From Ruminococcaceae bacterium UBA6364 (GTDB taxonomy: Bacteria; Bacillota; Clostridia; Oscillospirales; Acutalibacteraceae): a stretch of DNA of 20,708 nt. The position numbers and the translations under genes are program-made. The notes beneath the pieces are model-generated. The model worked only from the letters and a program-made list of their open reading frames with translations, was not told where the DNA came from and made no database searches. Below are positions 7,766 to 14,146 of the stretch, in pieces (the first letter of the stretch is position 1; each line of letters opens with the position of its first letter). The stretch is taken from positions 1-20,708 of the forward strand of contig DJRI01000031.1 of the NCBI GenBank assembly GCA_002440045.1. Direction: 5' to 3'.

Positions 7766-9151
7766 ATGACAATTAAAAAATACATCGGCGACAGGGCGTT
7801 TTATAAAATGACGCTTTCGGTTGCGTTGCCGATAATGATTCAGAATTTTATCACAAACTTTGTCAGTATGCTCGACAATCTTATGGTAGGCTCTCTCGGA
7901 ACGGAGCAGATGTCGGGCGTTTCTATTGTCAACCAGCTCATCTTTGTTTTCAGCCTTGCAATATTCGGCGCATTGAGCGGCGCGGGAATTTTTACGGCGC
8001 AGTTTTTCGGCAAGGGCGACGACGAAGGCATTCGTTACACGGTGCGCTTTAAAATGATTATAAGCCTTCTTATTTTCGTTGTCGGAACAGCCGTGTTTTT
8101 GCTGTTTGACTCACAGCTTATAGGGCTTTTTATTCACGATGTTGACCCCTCGTGCGACCTTAACGCCACAATAGATTTTGCAGAAAGCTATTTAAAGGTT
8201 ATTTTGTGGGGTCTTTTGCCGTTTACGCTTTCACAGGCGTTTTCAAGCACATTGCGCGAAACGGGCGAAACGCTTGCGCCGATGCTTGCGGGGCTTGCGG
8301 CGGTTGTTACAAACTGCGTTTTTAACTATCTTCTTATTTTCGGAAAATTCGGTTTTCCGAAGCTCGGCGTTGTCGGCGCGGCGATTGCAACCGACCTTTC
8401 AAGATATGTTGAGTGCATAATAATAATTGCCTACACCTTTATAAAGCGCAGCCGCTTCAAATACATAAACGGTGCGTTTAGAAGCGCATATATCCCCCGC
8501 CCCGTTTTAAAGCAAATAACAATTAAGGGTATGCCGCTTTTACTCAACGAATTTCTCTGGTCGTCGGGAATGATGCTTTTAAGCGTTGCCTACAGCCTTC
8601 ACGGACTTTCGGTGGTTGCGGGCTGCAGCATTTCATCAACGGTTATGAACCTTGCAAACATTGCGTTTTTGTCGCTCGGCTCAAGCATAGGCATAATTAT
8701 AGGCAAAATTCTCGGCTCGGGCAATTACGAAGAAGCTGTTGACACCGACAGAAAGCTTATAGCTTTTTCGGTTATGCTGAGCATAGTCACGGGAATTATC
8801 GTTTTCCTTTTGAGTGACAAAATACCGGAGCTTTACAAAACATCTGAGCTTTCAAAAGAATATGCGGCGTATTTCATAAAGGTATGCGCCTGTTTTGTTC
8901 CGCTCGACGCGTTCGCAAACGCCTCATACTTCACAATAAGAAGCGGCGGAAAAACTCTTGTTACGTTTTTGTTTGACAGTATGTTTGTCCTTTTTGTGAG
9001 CGTTCCCACGGCATTTTTGCTTTATTATGCCGCAAAGCTTGACATTCACATAATCTTCCCGATAGTGCTTTCGGAAAACATAATAAAGGTTATCGTAGGA
9101 TTTATTCTTCTTAAAAAGCGCGTTTGGGTGAACAACATAGTATCTGATTAG
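7766..9151 (+). CDS. MATE-family efflux transporter
   Basis: A 461-residue inner-membrane protein with about 12 hydrophobic segments and the MATE internal two-fold repeat. The opening segment ALPIMIQNFITNFVSMLDNLMVG and the later LGSSIGIIIGKILG resemble MATE transporters, which export cationic drugs or metabolites using a Na+ or H+ gradient. A CGGAG site precedes ATG by six bases. It is last in the plus-strand run and is followed by a strong terminator. The substrate cannot be inferred; the sugar-gene context may be accidental because a hairpin separates it from the GH130 gene. Confidence 0.92.
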   Translation: MTIKKYIGDRAFYKMTLSVALPIMIQNFITNFVSMLDNLMVGSLGTEQMSGVSIVNQLIFVFSLAIFGALSGAGIFTAQFFGKGDDEGIRYTVRFKMIISLLIFVVGTAVFLLFDSQLIGLFIHDVDPSCDLNATIDFAESYLKVILWGLLPFTLSQAFSSTLRETGETLAPMLAGLAAVVTNCVFNYLLIFGKFGFPKLGVVGAAIATDLSRYVECIIIIAYTFIKRSRFKYINGAFRSAYIPRPVLKQITIKGMPLLLNEFLWSSGMMLLSVAYSLHGLSVVAGCSISSTVMNLANIAFLSLGSSIGIIIGKILGSGNYEEAVDTDRKLIAFSVMLSIVTGIIVFLLSDKIPELYKTSELSKEYAAYFIKVCACFVPLDAFANASYFTIRSGGKTLVTFLFDSMFVLFVSVPTAFLLYYAAKLDIHIIFPIVLSENIIKVIVGFILLKKRVWVNNIVSD

Positions 9152-9229
9152 GCAAAAAAGAGTAAAACCGATACGGTCATTATATTAAATTTTTCTCTTT
9201 TATATACCAAAATTTTCGCCGAATTTCAC

Positions 9230-9265
9230 CGAAGAAAAAGGAATTAACCTTTTTCTTCGTTTTTT
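9230..9265 (+). terminator. rho-independent terminator after MATE gene
   Basis: CGAAGAAAAAGG (9230-9241) pairs perfectly with CCTTTTTCTTCG (9248-9259) around AATTAA, followed by six T. The T-run overlaps the stop codon of the convergent thioredoxin-like gene, so the hairpin sits at the very end of both genes. Confidence 0.88.
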
Positions 9266-9794
9266 ATTCTTTGACCGCTGCTTCAAACTGTTCTTTTAAA
9301 TCTGCTTCTATTTCATCCTCATCATTTTCTGTTATATTAAACTCAAAGGTATAGTAATTTTCCGAACTCTTAAAATATATTATTGACGGAACAGTTTTAA
9401 TTTCATATTCTTTTCTAAAATCCGACAGAACTTTGTCCTCTTCTGTGGTTTCGCTATCTAAATAGAACATTTCAATATTGCCTTCCTTTATTACTTTATT
9501 CAATACAGGAACCATTTTACGACACCACTGACACGTTGCTCTTCCTGTATATAAAAAGAACGGAGTACCTTCATTTATTTTGGCATTTACCTCTTCTGCA
9601 GTTAATCTTATAAAGCTCATTTCAGCATGTCTATATGCAATCAGCTCCATCTCCAACATCATTTCTTGGCTGTCGCCGGTTTCCTCTTTCGCAAACTTGT
9701 TTTCATTAGTTTCATTATCATACACAAGCAGAAATACAAACCCAACAACAATAATAAATGCAACAATAACAATAACTTTTCGTTTGTTTTTCAT
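9264..9794 (-). CDS. membrane-anchored thioredoxin-like protein (bacteriocin-accessory type)
   Basis: A 176-residue protein with a lysine-rich N-terminus, one membrane helix (about residues 7-25) and an extracytoplasmic thioredoxin fold. Redox-active cysteines are C88 and C91 in TCQWCRK, and the cis-proline is P136 in KTVPSIIYF. It resembles the small thioredoxin-like proteins called bacteriocin transport accessory proteins (DUF6568 group), which probably handle disulfides outside the cell. A GAGG ribosome site lies nine bases upstream. It is divergent from a gene for a secreted three-cysteine protein, a possible substrate. Codon usage is AT-rich (many ATT, GAA, TTT) compared with flanking genes, suggesting acquisition by transfer. 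The fold is well supported; the partner is inference. Confidence 0.8.
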   Translation of the reverse strand: MKNKRKVIVIVAFIIVVGFVFLLVYDNETNENKFAKEETGDSQEMMLEMELIAYRHAEMSFIRLTAEEVNAKINEGTPFFLYTGRATCQWCRKMVPVLNKVIKEGNIEMFYLDSETTEEDKVLSDFRKEYEIKTVPSIIYFKSSENYYTFEFNITENDEDEIEADLKEQFEAAVKE

Positions 9795-9812
9795 ATATTT
9801 AAACCTCGCATC

Positions 9813-9841
9813 TTGACACTATTTATTGTATATTGTATAAT
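9813..9841 (+). promoter_or_regulatory. consensus sigma-A promoter for the DUF2599-like gene
   Basis: TTGACA at 9813-9818, exactly 17 bp, TATAAT at 9836-9841: a full consensus. The ribosome site GGAGGT (9881-9886) and ATG 9893 follow at suitable distances. It overlaps the oppositely directed promoter, sharing the -10 region. Confidence 0.88.
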
Positions 9842-9860
9842 ACAATTACGGTGGTGTCAA
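9832..9860 (-). promoter_or_regulatory. near-consensus sigma-A promoter for the thioredoxin-like gene
   Basis: On the minus strand: TTGACA at 9860-9855, exactly 17 bp, TACAAT at 9837-9832. The two -35 boxes form the ends of a perfect TTGACAC/GTGTCAA inverted repeat, and the two -10 boxes overlap by two bases. Polymerase probably cannot occupy both at once. Confidence 0.8.
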
Positions 9861-9892
9861 TTCTTTGCTACTGATTTATTGGAGGTGTTATT

Positions 9893-10447
9893 ATGAAAGC
9901 TCAAATTTCTGTTTTACTGACCGTTATACTCTTGTTTTCTATGATTTTGCCTGTCAATGCTGTTGTCGAATCACCGAGCATCTATGGCCCATACAACAAC
10001 TTTGAAGAATTATATCAGGCATATATGCAGGCAGTCGAAGAGGGAGATTCTGAACAGCAAGCATTATTGCTTGAAATCGGAAGAACCAGTCTCCGTGCAG
10101 AAATTGAAATGTCACAAGCCAATACCCCTGTCCCCGCTTACGATCCTGTCGAACAGTATTGGCGAGATGAGGTTCTTCCTCAATATTTTAGCTACAGCTA
10201 TTTTGAAACCCGTAGTAATGGCGTTTGCTTATCCTTGGGAAACAAACTTTCTTATTGGAGTTCTGATGACAAATCCACCGGCTGGACTGCCGTACGCATG
10301 ACCTATCGAAATCACAGATATTGGGGCAACACGGAGATTATGAAAGAACAATTCTACTGCCATGCTCGTCTTGGCTACGCCGCCATAGAAAACGAGTGGA
10401 ATTTGGAGCCGTGGAGAACCAACGTCAATCCCATTACATGTAATTAG
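9893..10447 (+). CDS. secreted protein, DUF2599-like
   Basis: A 184-residue protein with a clear Sec signal peptide (charged start, hydrophobic core at residues 4-20, likely cleavage after VNA at 23). The mature part has an acidic helical stretch (30-75) and a C-terminal domain (about 95-184) with many aromatic residues. The pattern W-x-NT...KEQFYCH...NEWNLEPWR matches my memory of DUF2599, a domain of unknown function found in small secreted proteins. Three cysteines (C112, C156, C183) allow one disulfide, which fits the divergent membrane-bound thioredoxin-like gene. GGAGGT and a consensus promoter precede it; a small membrane protein follows 12 bp later. The function is not known. The DUF2599 call is tentative; secretion is well supported. 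Confidence 0.72.
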   Translation: MKAQISVLLTVILLFSMILPVNAVVESPSIYGPYNNFEELYQAYMQAVEEGDSEQQALLLEIGRTSLRAEIEMSQANTPVPAYDPVEQYWRDEVLPQYFSYSYFETRSNGVCLSLGNKLSYWSSDDKSTGWTAVRMTYRNHRYWGNTEIMKEQFYCHARLGYAAIENEWNLEPWRTNVNPITCN

Positions 10448-10459
10448 AGGTGACTTGCC

Positions 10460-10759
10460 ATGATTGAATTAGCTGCGCTCATTTTAGGTTTAGTTTCTTG
10501 GGTTCTTCTGCTGTATTGCATTTTCAGGCACAAACATCTTGATCGTCTTAAAATTTTCAAATTTCAAGCTTTGAGCTGGGCGCTGTGCTCCGTTGGCCTC
10601 TACATTCCGTCGCTCAGCCAGCAATTGGAGTTTGCGAGAGACGATTATAACGGTATAATTGATTGTGTCTCACCCTTCCACCTTGCATCGTTGTCGCTTT
10701 TGGCAGTCACTTTGGTTTTAAGCGTTATATCACTCTGCCTTAGCAAAAAATCTAAATAA
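10460..10759 (+). CDS. small three-helix membrane protein, unknown family
   Basis: A 99-residue protein with three hydrophobic segments (about residues 3-22, 34-54 and 72-93), a positively charged first loop (RHKHLDRLK) and a lysine-rich C-terminus (KKSK). A ribosome site AGGTGA lies about seven bases ahead of ATG. It begins 12 bp after the secreted DUF2599-like gene, so both are probably on one mRNA. I do not recognise the family; an immunity, anchoring or export role for the secreted partner is possible but only by position. Confidence 0.65.
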   Translation: MIELAALILGLVSWVLLLYCIFRHKHLDRLKIFKFQALSWALCSVGLYIPSLSQQLEFARDDYNGIIDCVSPFHLASLSLLAVTLVLSVISLCLSKKSK

Positions 10760-10772
10760 GAAAATCATATCT

Positions 10773-10852
10773 AATTAAACAGGTGACTACTCATTAGTTG
10801 AGTAGCCGACCTCTCGCACCACCGTGCGTACCGTTCGGTACACGGCGCTTCA
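10773..10852 (-). mobile_element. group II intron 3' end remnant (domains V and VI)
   Basis: On the minus strand, 10850-10816 folds like domain V: an AGC triad, CCGTG paired with CACGG, a two-base CG bulge (10828-10827), TACC/GGTA and a GAAC tetraloop. The next bases (GGUGCGAGAGGUCGG) and a stem-loop at 10811-10782 (CUACUCA/UGAGUAG with an unpaired A) match domain VI as seen in many bacterial group II introns. The intron would end near 10773. No maturase gene and no domains I-III are present between here and rbsK, so only the 3' tail survives. By alignment from memory, the usual branch-site A near the end appears as G. It cannot be active on its own. Confidence 0.72.
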
Positions 10853-11032
10853 ATCATATTGAGTGTTTAGACTTGTGCGCTTTGGATGTGTTATAATATC
10901 CACTGCGTGCAAGTCTTTCGTTTTCATTACTATGCTGTTTTCGCATTTTGCGCGAACGATTTTTTTGCTATCGAATTCCCCCTACAAGCAAGCGTCAATG
11001 GCATTTTCAAGTAGATTGTCGAATATTATATC
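10850..11032 (-). pseudogene. GHKL sensor histidine kinase fragment (decayed)
   Basis: Minus-strand translation from 11032 gives DIIFDNLLENAIDACL and then a stop. This is a near-perfect N-box of the ATPase domain of AgrC/CitS-type sensor kinases, which usually read D-x-x-x-IFGNLLDNAIEAC. The frame continues after the stop for 43 codons, to the group II intron tail, with KKIVRAKCENSIVM loosely resembling the next kinase strand. No start, H-box or G-boxes are present. I infer the relic of a two-component kinase, cut on one side by rbsK-proximal sequence and on the other by the intron remnant. Only 16 residues carry the call. Confidence 0.45.
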
Positions 11033-11034
11033 AA

Positions 11035-11065
11035 CGCTCCGCGAGCGAATTTTGCCTGCGGAGCG
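11035..11065 (-). terminator. likely terminator after rbsK
   Basis: CGCTCCGC (11035-11042) pairs with GCGGAGCG (11058-11065) across a 15-base loop, ten bases beyond the rbsK stop. The tail on the minus strand (TTGATATAATATT) is only moderately U-rich; the plus-strand side (CTTTTGTTT) is better, so it may work in both directions. Confidence 0.55.
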
Positions 11066-11075
11066 CTTTTGTTTA

Positions 11076-11993
11076 TTATAACTTATTAAAATGCTTCAAA
11101 AAAGCTTTGTCTGCCTCGCTTTTTGTCGGCACCGAGGCCGACGCGCCGTATTTTTCGACCGCAAGAGCGGCGGCAACCGATGCGTAGCGCATAGCTTCGC
11201 GAACATCTTTTCCGCGGCTTCTTTCGGCTATAAAGCCCGCCGTGTATGTGTCGCCTGCGGCGGTTGTGTCAACGGCGTCGGCTTTTATAGGCTCTGTAAA
11301 TACCGATGCGTTTTCGGAAGCATAAACGCTTCCCGCTTCGCCGAGGGTGATAACCGCTTCACGGCACCCGAATGAAAGTATATCCCGCGCAGATTTTTCC
11401 GCATTATCGGGCGTTACCTCGGTTTTTAAAAGAAGCGACGCTTCGTGCTCGTTTACAAAAATCAAATCGACAAAATGAAAAAGCTCTTTCGGCAGCTCTG
11501 TCATAGGCGACGGGTTCAATATAACCTTTTTGCCCGCGGCTTTTGCTTTTTTTGCCGCATAAACGACCGTTGAAAGCGGAATTTCAAGCTGAAAAAGAAC
11601 GGCGTCGCACGAATTTATCTTTTCTTCGGCGCTGTCAACCGCGGCGCAGTCAACCTCGCCGTTTGCGCCGCTGAAAACAATAATTGTATTGTCGCTTCCG
11701 AACACATTTATCAGCGCGGTGCCTGTTCCCTCTTTGCCGAAAGCAACACCCGAAACATCAACTTTTTCATTTTTCAAATTATTTAAAAGCCTTTCGCCGA
11801 ACGCGTCTTTTCCGACGCAGCCGACGATTGAAACGTCAAGCCCGAGCTTTGACGCGGCTGTTGCCTGATTTGCGCCCTTGCCGCCGCAGGCAACGGCGAA
11901 GGATTTTGAAAAAAGCGTTTCGCCCGCCTCGGGCTTTCTTTCGGTTTCGACCGATAAATCAATATTAAGACTGCCTATTACAAGTAATTTCAT
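11076..11993 (-). CDS. rbsK: ribokinase (PfkB family)
   Basis: A 305-residue cytoplasmic sugar kinase that phosphorylates ribose to ribose 5-phosphate. Visible: N-terminal GSLNIDL, the substrate-binding GGKGANQA (around residues 37-44), ILNPSP in the middle, and the PfkB signature DTTAAGDTYTAGF (around residue 240), whose Asp is the catalytic base and whose AAGD forms the anion hole. Length and motifs fit ribokinase closely. A GGGAG ribosome site precedes ATG. It follows punA by 34 bp on the same strand. PNP releases ribose 1-phosphate, so a phosphopentomutase elsewhere would join the pathways; ribokinase itself would recover free ribose. Deoxyribokinase is a less likely alternative. Confidence 0.9.
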   Translation of the reverse strand: MKLLVIGSLNIDLSVETERKPEAGETLFSKSFAVACGGKGANQATAASKLGLDVSIVGCVGKDAFGERLLNNLKNEKVDVSGVAFGKEGTGTALINVFGSDNTIIVFSGANGEVDCAAVDSAEEKINSCDAVLFQLEIPLSTVVYAAKKAKAAGKKVILNPSPMTELPKELFHFVDLIFVNEHEASLLLKTEVTPDNAEKSARDILSFGCREAVITLGEAGSVYASENASVFTEPIKADAVDTTAAGDTYTAGFIAERSRGKDVREAMRYASVAAALAVEKYGASASVPTKSEADKAFLKHFNKL

Positions 11994-12027
11994 ATATTTT
12001 CTCCCGCAAATTTTCTTGTTTACGCCG

Positions 12028-12858
12028 TTATATTCTTTTGATAAACTCTTTTAAAAGGCGGCTTAAATCTTCGCCCGCGCGGTTTGCCGCTTCAAGCACT
12101 CTTTCGTGGCTGTGCTTCACCTTTTGAATACCTGTCGCCATATTTGTAATACAGCTTATTCCCAAAACCTTCATTCCGAGATAATTGCAGGCTATGGTTT
12201 CGGGCACGGTGCTCATTCCGACAGCGTCTGCGCCCATATTGGAAAACGCGCGTATTTCGGCGGCAGTTTCATAGCAAGGCCCCATAAACCCGAGATATAC
12301 GCCCTCTTTTATTTCTGTGCCCGTTTCGGCGGCGGTTTTCTTAAAAAGCTCCCGCAATTCTTTATTATATGCTTCCGTCATATCGGGAAAGCGCACGCCA
12401 AAGCGCCCGTCGTTTGGCCCGATAAGCGGATTTGCGCCCATCATATTGATAAAATCGGTAATAAGCATCAGCGTGCCCGGCTCAAAGCTTCGGTTTATGC
12501 CGCCGCAGGCGTTTGTAAGAACAACCGTTTCAACGCCCAAAAGCTTTAAAACATAAAACGGATAACAAACCTCTTTCATAGTATAGCCCTCATAAAAATG
12601 AAAGCGCCCCTCTAAAGCAAAAACTTCTTTCCCGCAAAGCTCGCCTGTAAGCAGTGCGCCCTTGTGTCCCGAAACGGTGGACACGGGAAAATTCGGTATA
12701 TCTTTATAGGGCAATTCGGTGCAGTCTTTAAAATCCGCAGTGAGACTGCCGAGCCCAGAGCCTAAAACAAGCGCAATTTTCGGGCGCTTGTTTGTATGTG
12801 CCGAAATATATTCCGCGCTTTTTTGCGCCTTTTCATAAAGCTGTTCCGTAAAAATCAC
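12028..12858 (-). CDS. punA: purine nucleoside phosphorylase (trimeric class)
   Basis: A 276-residue cytoplasmic enzyme that splits guanosine or inosine with phosphate into base and ribose 1-phosphate. Family motifs: LVLGSGLG (phosphate-binding), SGHKGALLTG, GRFHFYEGYTMKEV, TNACGGIN, GFMGPCYETAAEIR, VGMSTVPE and the base-binding ITNMATG. This is the PNP/MTAP class, not hexameric DeoD. The start is unusual: the only in-frame start is GTG at 12858, a stop lies four codons upstream, and the best Shine-Dalgarno-like bases (CGGAG) abut or overlap the GTG. A good promoter lies 22 bp upstream. It forms a likely operon with rbsK. Confidence 0.93.
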   Translation of the reverse strand: MIFTEQLYEKAQKSAEYISAHTNKRPKIALVLGSGLGSLTADFKDCTELPYKDIPNFPVSTVSGHKGALLTGELCGKEVFALEGRFHFYEGYTMKEVCYPFYVLKLLGVETVVLTNACGGINRSFEPGTLMLITDFINMMGANPLIGPNDGRFGVRFPDMTEAYNKELRELFKKTAAETGTEIKEGVYLGFMGPCYETAAEIRAFSNMGADAVGMSTVPETIACNYLGMKVLGISCITNMATGIQKVKHSHERVLEAANRAGEDLSRLLKEFIKRI

Positions 12859-12879
12859 TCCGTTTCAATCTGTAGTATC

Positions 12880-12908
12880 AGTATAACATTATTTTTTAAT
12901 GATGTCCA
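12880..12908 (-). promoter_or_regulatory. sigma-A promoter for punA-rbsK
   Basis: Minus strand: TGGACA at 12908-12903, a 17-bp spacer, TATACT at 12885-12880 with TG at the extended -10. The predicted transcript start near 12873 leaves a leader of only about 15 bases. Confidence 0.75.
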
Positions 12909-12914
12909 CAAAAC

Positions 12915-12962
12915 GCCGAAAAAAGCCGCAACCTGCAAATCGCTTTGCAGGCTACGGCTTTT
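12915..12962 (-). terminator. strong rho-independent terminator after the diaminopentanoate-dehydrogenase-like gene
   Basis: A two-part stem: AAAAGCCG (12921-12928) with CGGCTTTT (12955-12962), and inside it CCTGCAAA (12932-12939) with TTTGCAGG (12944-12951). On the minus strand it ends in a run of six T before CGGCG. It insulates the unit from the punA promoter that follows. Confidence 0.88.
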
Positions 12963-13012
12963 ATTAATTATTTAAAGAGGTTGGGTTTGCGTAAATGGGT
13001 TGGTTTTTGCTT

Positions 13013-14038
13013 TCAGCAATAATACTCCATAGGATAAGTGAGGTATTCGTTAGGCTCAAGCTGGTCTGCCGTAACATATCCCGCGGGTGCTCTGAGAAGG
13101 CTCGGCAAGCGGTTTACTACGGTAGCGCAGGTGTGCTCAACCGTTGCGGGTTTAACAACATGGAACTCTGTATCGGGCTCGCCGGAAATCTTCCAGTCGC
13201 ACATATCGCCGTCGCCCTCGCCGTAAACCTTACCGATGGTTTCTTCCTCTACGGTTATGCCCTGCATGGTCTCGATTGTTACAACAGCCGACATACCTAT
13301 GCAACGGCCCGCTTTAATTGTTTTGCCGAGCGTATCGGAATAAATATCATGGTCGATAACGCAGGGAACGTGTTTTTGCTCGATGGACTTAATCGTAAGA
13401 CCGAGCTTGTTGCAAATGGCTTCGCTTGCGTTCCAGGCATAAGAGGGCTCAAACTCTTCGGGATGTGCAATTTTCTGCTCAAACTCTTCGGGTGTAAGGT
13501 CGCAGCCGTGAGCGTTTGCAAGAGCCAAGCCGTATTCATCAACGTTATAGCTGTATGCGCCTTTAATCTTTGTTATTTTGTGGCAGCCGCCCGCAACGAG
13601 CGCAACCATATTAATCCAGAAAATATCCTGCATACCGCTGCCCGTAATCGTGCAGTTGTGAGCCTTTGCGATTGCGTCAAGACGGTTAATCTGCGCGGCA
13701 GATGTGGTCCAGGGATAAATTGCCTCTTCACAGGTCGTTATTACATTTATTCCGCGCGAAACGCACTTTTCAACATGGTCGTAAATATCGCCGATAAAGC
13801 TGAAAAGAGTAACTATCGCTACGTCTGCGTCGCACTCGTCAAGAACCTTGTCGGCGTCGTTTGAAATGACAACGCCCGTTTTAATCCCAAGTTCCGCAAA
13901 ATCGCCGACATCCTGACCGACAACCGCCGGGTTGACGTCGATAGCGCCGACAATCTGTGCGCCGTGTTCATGCAAATAACGAAGAATGTACTTGCTCATT
14001 TTTCCGCAGCCGTACTGCACAACTTTGATTTTTTCCAT
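13013..14038 (-). CDS. 2,4-diaminopentanoate dehydrogenase-like / DapB-like NAD(P)-dependent enzyme
   Basis: A 341-residue protein with an N-terminal Rossmann fold ([17 protein letters not shown], nucleotide-binding GxGxM at about residues 9-14) and a DapB-like C-terminal catalytic region ([21 protein letters not shown] around residues 130-150). This is the family of clostridial 2,4-diaminopentanoate dehydrogenases, which oxidatively deaminate an intermediate of ornithine fermentation, and of related amine dehydrogenases. None of the other ornithine-pathway genes (ortAB, oraSE) is in the window, so the true substrate may be another amino or imino acid. AGGAGG lies eight bases before ATG. A MerR-type promoter and a MerR gene lie immediately upstream, suggesting inducible expression. 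Confidence 0.78.
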   Translation of the reverse strand: MEKIKVVQYGCGKMSKYILRYLHEHGAQIVGAIDVNPAVVGQDVGDFAELGIKTGVVISNDADKVLDECDADVAIVTLFSFIGDIYDHVEKCVSRGINVITTCEEAIYPWTTSAAQINRLDAIAKAHNCTITGSGMQDIFWINMVALVAGGCHKITKIKGAYSYNVDEYGLALANAHGCDLTPEEFEQKIAHPEEFEPSYAWNASEAICNKLGLTIKSIEQKHVPCVIDHDIYSDTLGKTIKAGRCIGMSAVVTIETMQGITVEEETIGKVYGEGDGDMCDWKISGEPDTEFHVVKPATVEHTCATVVNRLPSLLRAPAGYVTADQLEPNEYLTYPMEYYC

Positions 14039-14054
14039 AAAAGGTTCCTCCTAA

Positions 14055-14092
14055 ATCAGAAAATTTTTCCAAGCGGTGTTTCCGCTTTTCTG
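14055..14092 (-). other. stem-loop in the 5' leader of the dehydrogenase-like gene
   Basis: TCAGAAAA and TTTTCTGA form an outer stem, with an inner GCGG/CCGC stem between them, ending just before the AGGAGG site. It could affect translation or mRNA stability; no riboswitch class is recognised. Confidence 0.4.
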
Positions 14093-14097
14093 AATAT

Positions 14098-14128
14098 AGT
14101 ATAAACCCTCATCCACGGTTAGAGTCAA
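14098..14128 (-). promoter_or_regulatory. MerR-type promoter with 19-bp spacer
   Basis: Minus strand: TTGACT at 14128-14123, a 19-bp spacer, TATACT at 14103-14098. The spacer holds an imperfect dyad, ACTCTAACC ... GATGAGGGT (six of nine positions symmetric). Overlong 19-bp spacers with a central dyad are the hallmark of promoters activated by MerR-family proteins, and a MerR gene ends 19 bp upstream. Confidence 0.75.
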
Positions 14129-14146
14129 GGAAAATTTGTGAAATTT

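Larger units (their letters stand above)
10760..11075. other. 316-bp stretch without an intact gene
   Basis: Holds the group II intron tail (10773-10852), the kinase fragment (10850-11032) and the rbsK-proximal hairpin (11035-11065). It also has an imperfect inverted repeat, AGACTTG (10869-10875) with CAAGTCT further right, flanking a TGTTATAAT sequence at 10889-10897. No intact coding frame is convincing. Confidence 0.6.

Noticed and set aside
10863..10900. Plus-strand promoter at TGTTATAAT (10889-10897)
   Set aside because: A good extended -10, but no acceptable -35 at 16-18 bp and no plus-strand gene downstream before the convergent rbsK.
12995..13864. 289-codon plus-strand frame opposite the dehydrogenase-like gene
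   Set aside because: It is antisense to a well-supported gene with its own promoter and terminator; the translation is rich in Cys and Asn with no recognisable motif, as expected for a shadow frame.
14047..14092. Riboswitch in the leader of the dehydrogenase-like gene
   Set aside because: The stem-loop is short and simple, the leader is under 60 bases, and no conserved riboswitch core is visible.
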